This document shows, piece after piece, positions 7,283 to 7,659 of a stretch of 7,659 nucleotides of DNA. Numbering within the stretch: position 1 is the stretch's first letter; every line of letters starts with the position of its first letter. The notes under the pieces were generated by a model that had not been told where the DNA came from, did no database searches, and saw nothing but the letters and a program-made list of their open reading frames with translations. Position numbers and translations under genes: made by a program. The stretch comes from Flavobacteriaceae bacterium (lineage in GTDB: Bacteria; Bacteroidota; Bacteroidia; Flavobacteriales; Flavobacteriaceae): contig JAURFJ010000062.1 in NCBI GenBank assembly GCA_030834365.1, positions 1 through 7,659 of the forward strand. The letters run 5' to 3'.

Positions 7283-7290
7283 CAAAAGTA
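7283..7290 (-). promoter_or_regulatory. Bacteroidota-type -7 promoter element for the pyrH operon
   Basis: On the minus strand the octamer TACTTTTG (7290 to 7283) is an exact match to the Bacteroidota sigma-ABfr -7 consensus TAnnTTTG. It sits just after the tsf terminator and 18 bases before the pyrH ATG. Transcription would start near 7276, giving a leader of about 12 bases. No TTTG-like -33 element is seen at the usual distance, which would fall in the terminator stem. The position, directly between a terminator and a gene cluster, is the main support. Confidence 0.6.
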
Positions 7291-7293
7291 CAT

Positions 7294-7320
7294 AAAAAAG
7301 CCATCCTTTGGGGACGGCTT
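7294..7320 (-). terminator. Intrinsic terminator after tsf
   Basis: Read on the minus strand, AAGCCGTCC (7320 to 7312) pairs with GGATGGCTT (7306 to 7298), a 9-bp stem with one G-T wobble and a CCAAA loop. A run of six T (7299 to 7294) follows. It lies 28 bases after the tsf stop codon and 30 bases before the pyrH ATG. It should end much of the transcription coming from tsf and, presumably, rpsB upstream. Confidence 0.88.
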
Positions 7321-7348
7321 ATGGTTGGGTAAAAAACGAACAAGGCGA

Positions 7349-7659
7349 TTAACCTAGTGCCACACGTCTAAATGCGGTGACGCTTAAGCTCTTATCTGCC
7401 GATTTAACGTATTGATCTACACTCAATTTATTGTCTTTTATAAAGTCTTGATTGATGAGTGTGTTGTCTTTAAAGAAGCGCTTTAGTTTTCCTTTGGCTA
7501 TGTTTTCTAACATATCTTCAGGCTTACCTTCTTGACGCAATTGGTCCTTGGCAATCTCAATTTCTTTGTCAATTATAGATTGATCGACCGCTTCTTCATT
7601 AAGGGCTACCGGATTCATGGCAGCAGCCTGCATGGCTACATCTTTAGCAATTACCTCAG
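7349..7659 (-). CDS. tsf: Elongation factor Ts, C-terminal part (5' end outside window)
   Basis: EF-Ts is the nucleotide-exchange factor that reloads EF-Tu with GTP during translation. The frame is open to the right edge and encodes the last 102 residues, ending in TAA at 7349-7351. The sequence begins EVIAKDVAMQAAAMNPVAL, the conserved start of an EF-Ts dimerisation subdomain (E. coli has a very similar IAMQVAA-type stretch). It continues with an acidic segment containing DKEIEIAKDQLRQEGKPEDM and KGKLKRFFKDNTLINQDFI, then ends VTAFRRVALG as in other Bacteroidota EF-Ts. An ATG at 7633 is internal to the protein and is not the gene start, because the reading frame and the homology run through it to the window edge. 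The N-terminal EF-Tu-contacting domain (TDFV-type motif) is not in the window. The neighbour order tsf-pyrH-frr supports the call. Confidence 0.95.
   Translation of the reverse strand, partial: EVIAKDVAMQAAAMNPVALNEEAVDQSIIDKEIEIAKDQLRQEGKPEDMLENIAKGKLKRFFKDNTLINQDFIKDNKLSVDQYVKSADKSLSVTAFRRVALG

Noticed and set aside
7265..7285. TTG start that would lengthen UMP kinase by seven residues
   Set aside because: The codon is part of the -7 promoter element, and homologues start at the following ATG.
7349..7633. Separate 94-residue gene starting at the ATG at 7633
   Set aside because: The frame continues without a stop to the window edge and matches EF-Ts on both sides of this ATG, so it is internal to tsf.
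1..7659. Search for mobile elements, CRISPR repeats, tRNA or other RNA genes, and a novel gene system
   Set aside because: Genes are packed with gaps of about 65 bases or less, all proteins belong to known families, and I saw no inverted or direct repeat beyond the two terminators. This was reading by eye; a covariance-model scan would be the decisive check.

Overview
This window looks like ordinary core chromosome from a member of the Bacteroidota, probably a Flavobacteriales-type marine or aquatic bacterium. Three things point there. The protein sequences have Bacteroidota character: an EF-Ts ending in RRVALG, tandem ExbD genes, and an MMPL exporter whose first repeat reads IGIPNC. Shine-Dalgarno sequences in front of genes are weak or absent. 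A perfect Bacteroidota-type -7 promoter element (TAnnTTTG) lies in front of pyrH. The assignment rests on recognition, not on a database search.

Layout: the left end (1-649, plus strand) holds the tail of one ExbD/TolR-family gene and a complete second one. They are the end of an energy-transduction operon whose exbB-like partner would lie to the left, outside the window. A strong hairpin terminator (672-701) closes it. Everything to the right is on the minus strand. Read in transcription order (right to left) it is: the end of tsf (EF-Ts), a terminator, a promoter, pyrH (UMP kinase), frr (ribosome recycling factor), an 801-residue RND/MMPL-type membrane exporter, asnS (asparaginyl-tRNA synthetase) and rpoN (sigma-54). 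rpoN meets the exbD operon tail to tail at the shared terminator.

How the genes work together: tsf, pyrH and frr are the widely conserved translation/nucleotide block normally found after rpsB. Here a terminator followed by a promoter separates tsf from pyrH. pyrH, frr and the exporter are 5 and 4 bp apart, and asnS and rpoN are 10 bp apart. Only the 48-bp gap in front of asnS has room for another promoter. The five genes could therefore be one transcript or two (pyrH-frr-exporter and asnS-rpoN). No stretch longer than about 65 bases lacks a gene. I see no tRNA, rRNA, CRISPR array, insertion sequence, phage gene, attachment site or origin.

I found no previously undescribed system. The observations that deserve a second look are modest: a promoter element that rules out the longest pyrH reading frame, an exporter in a translation operon that lacks the usual acidic residue in its first repeat, two different ExbD subunits in one operon, and a stop codon placed inside a two-way terminator.
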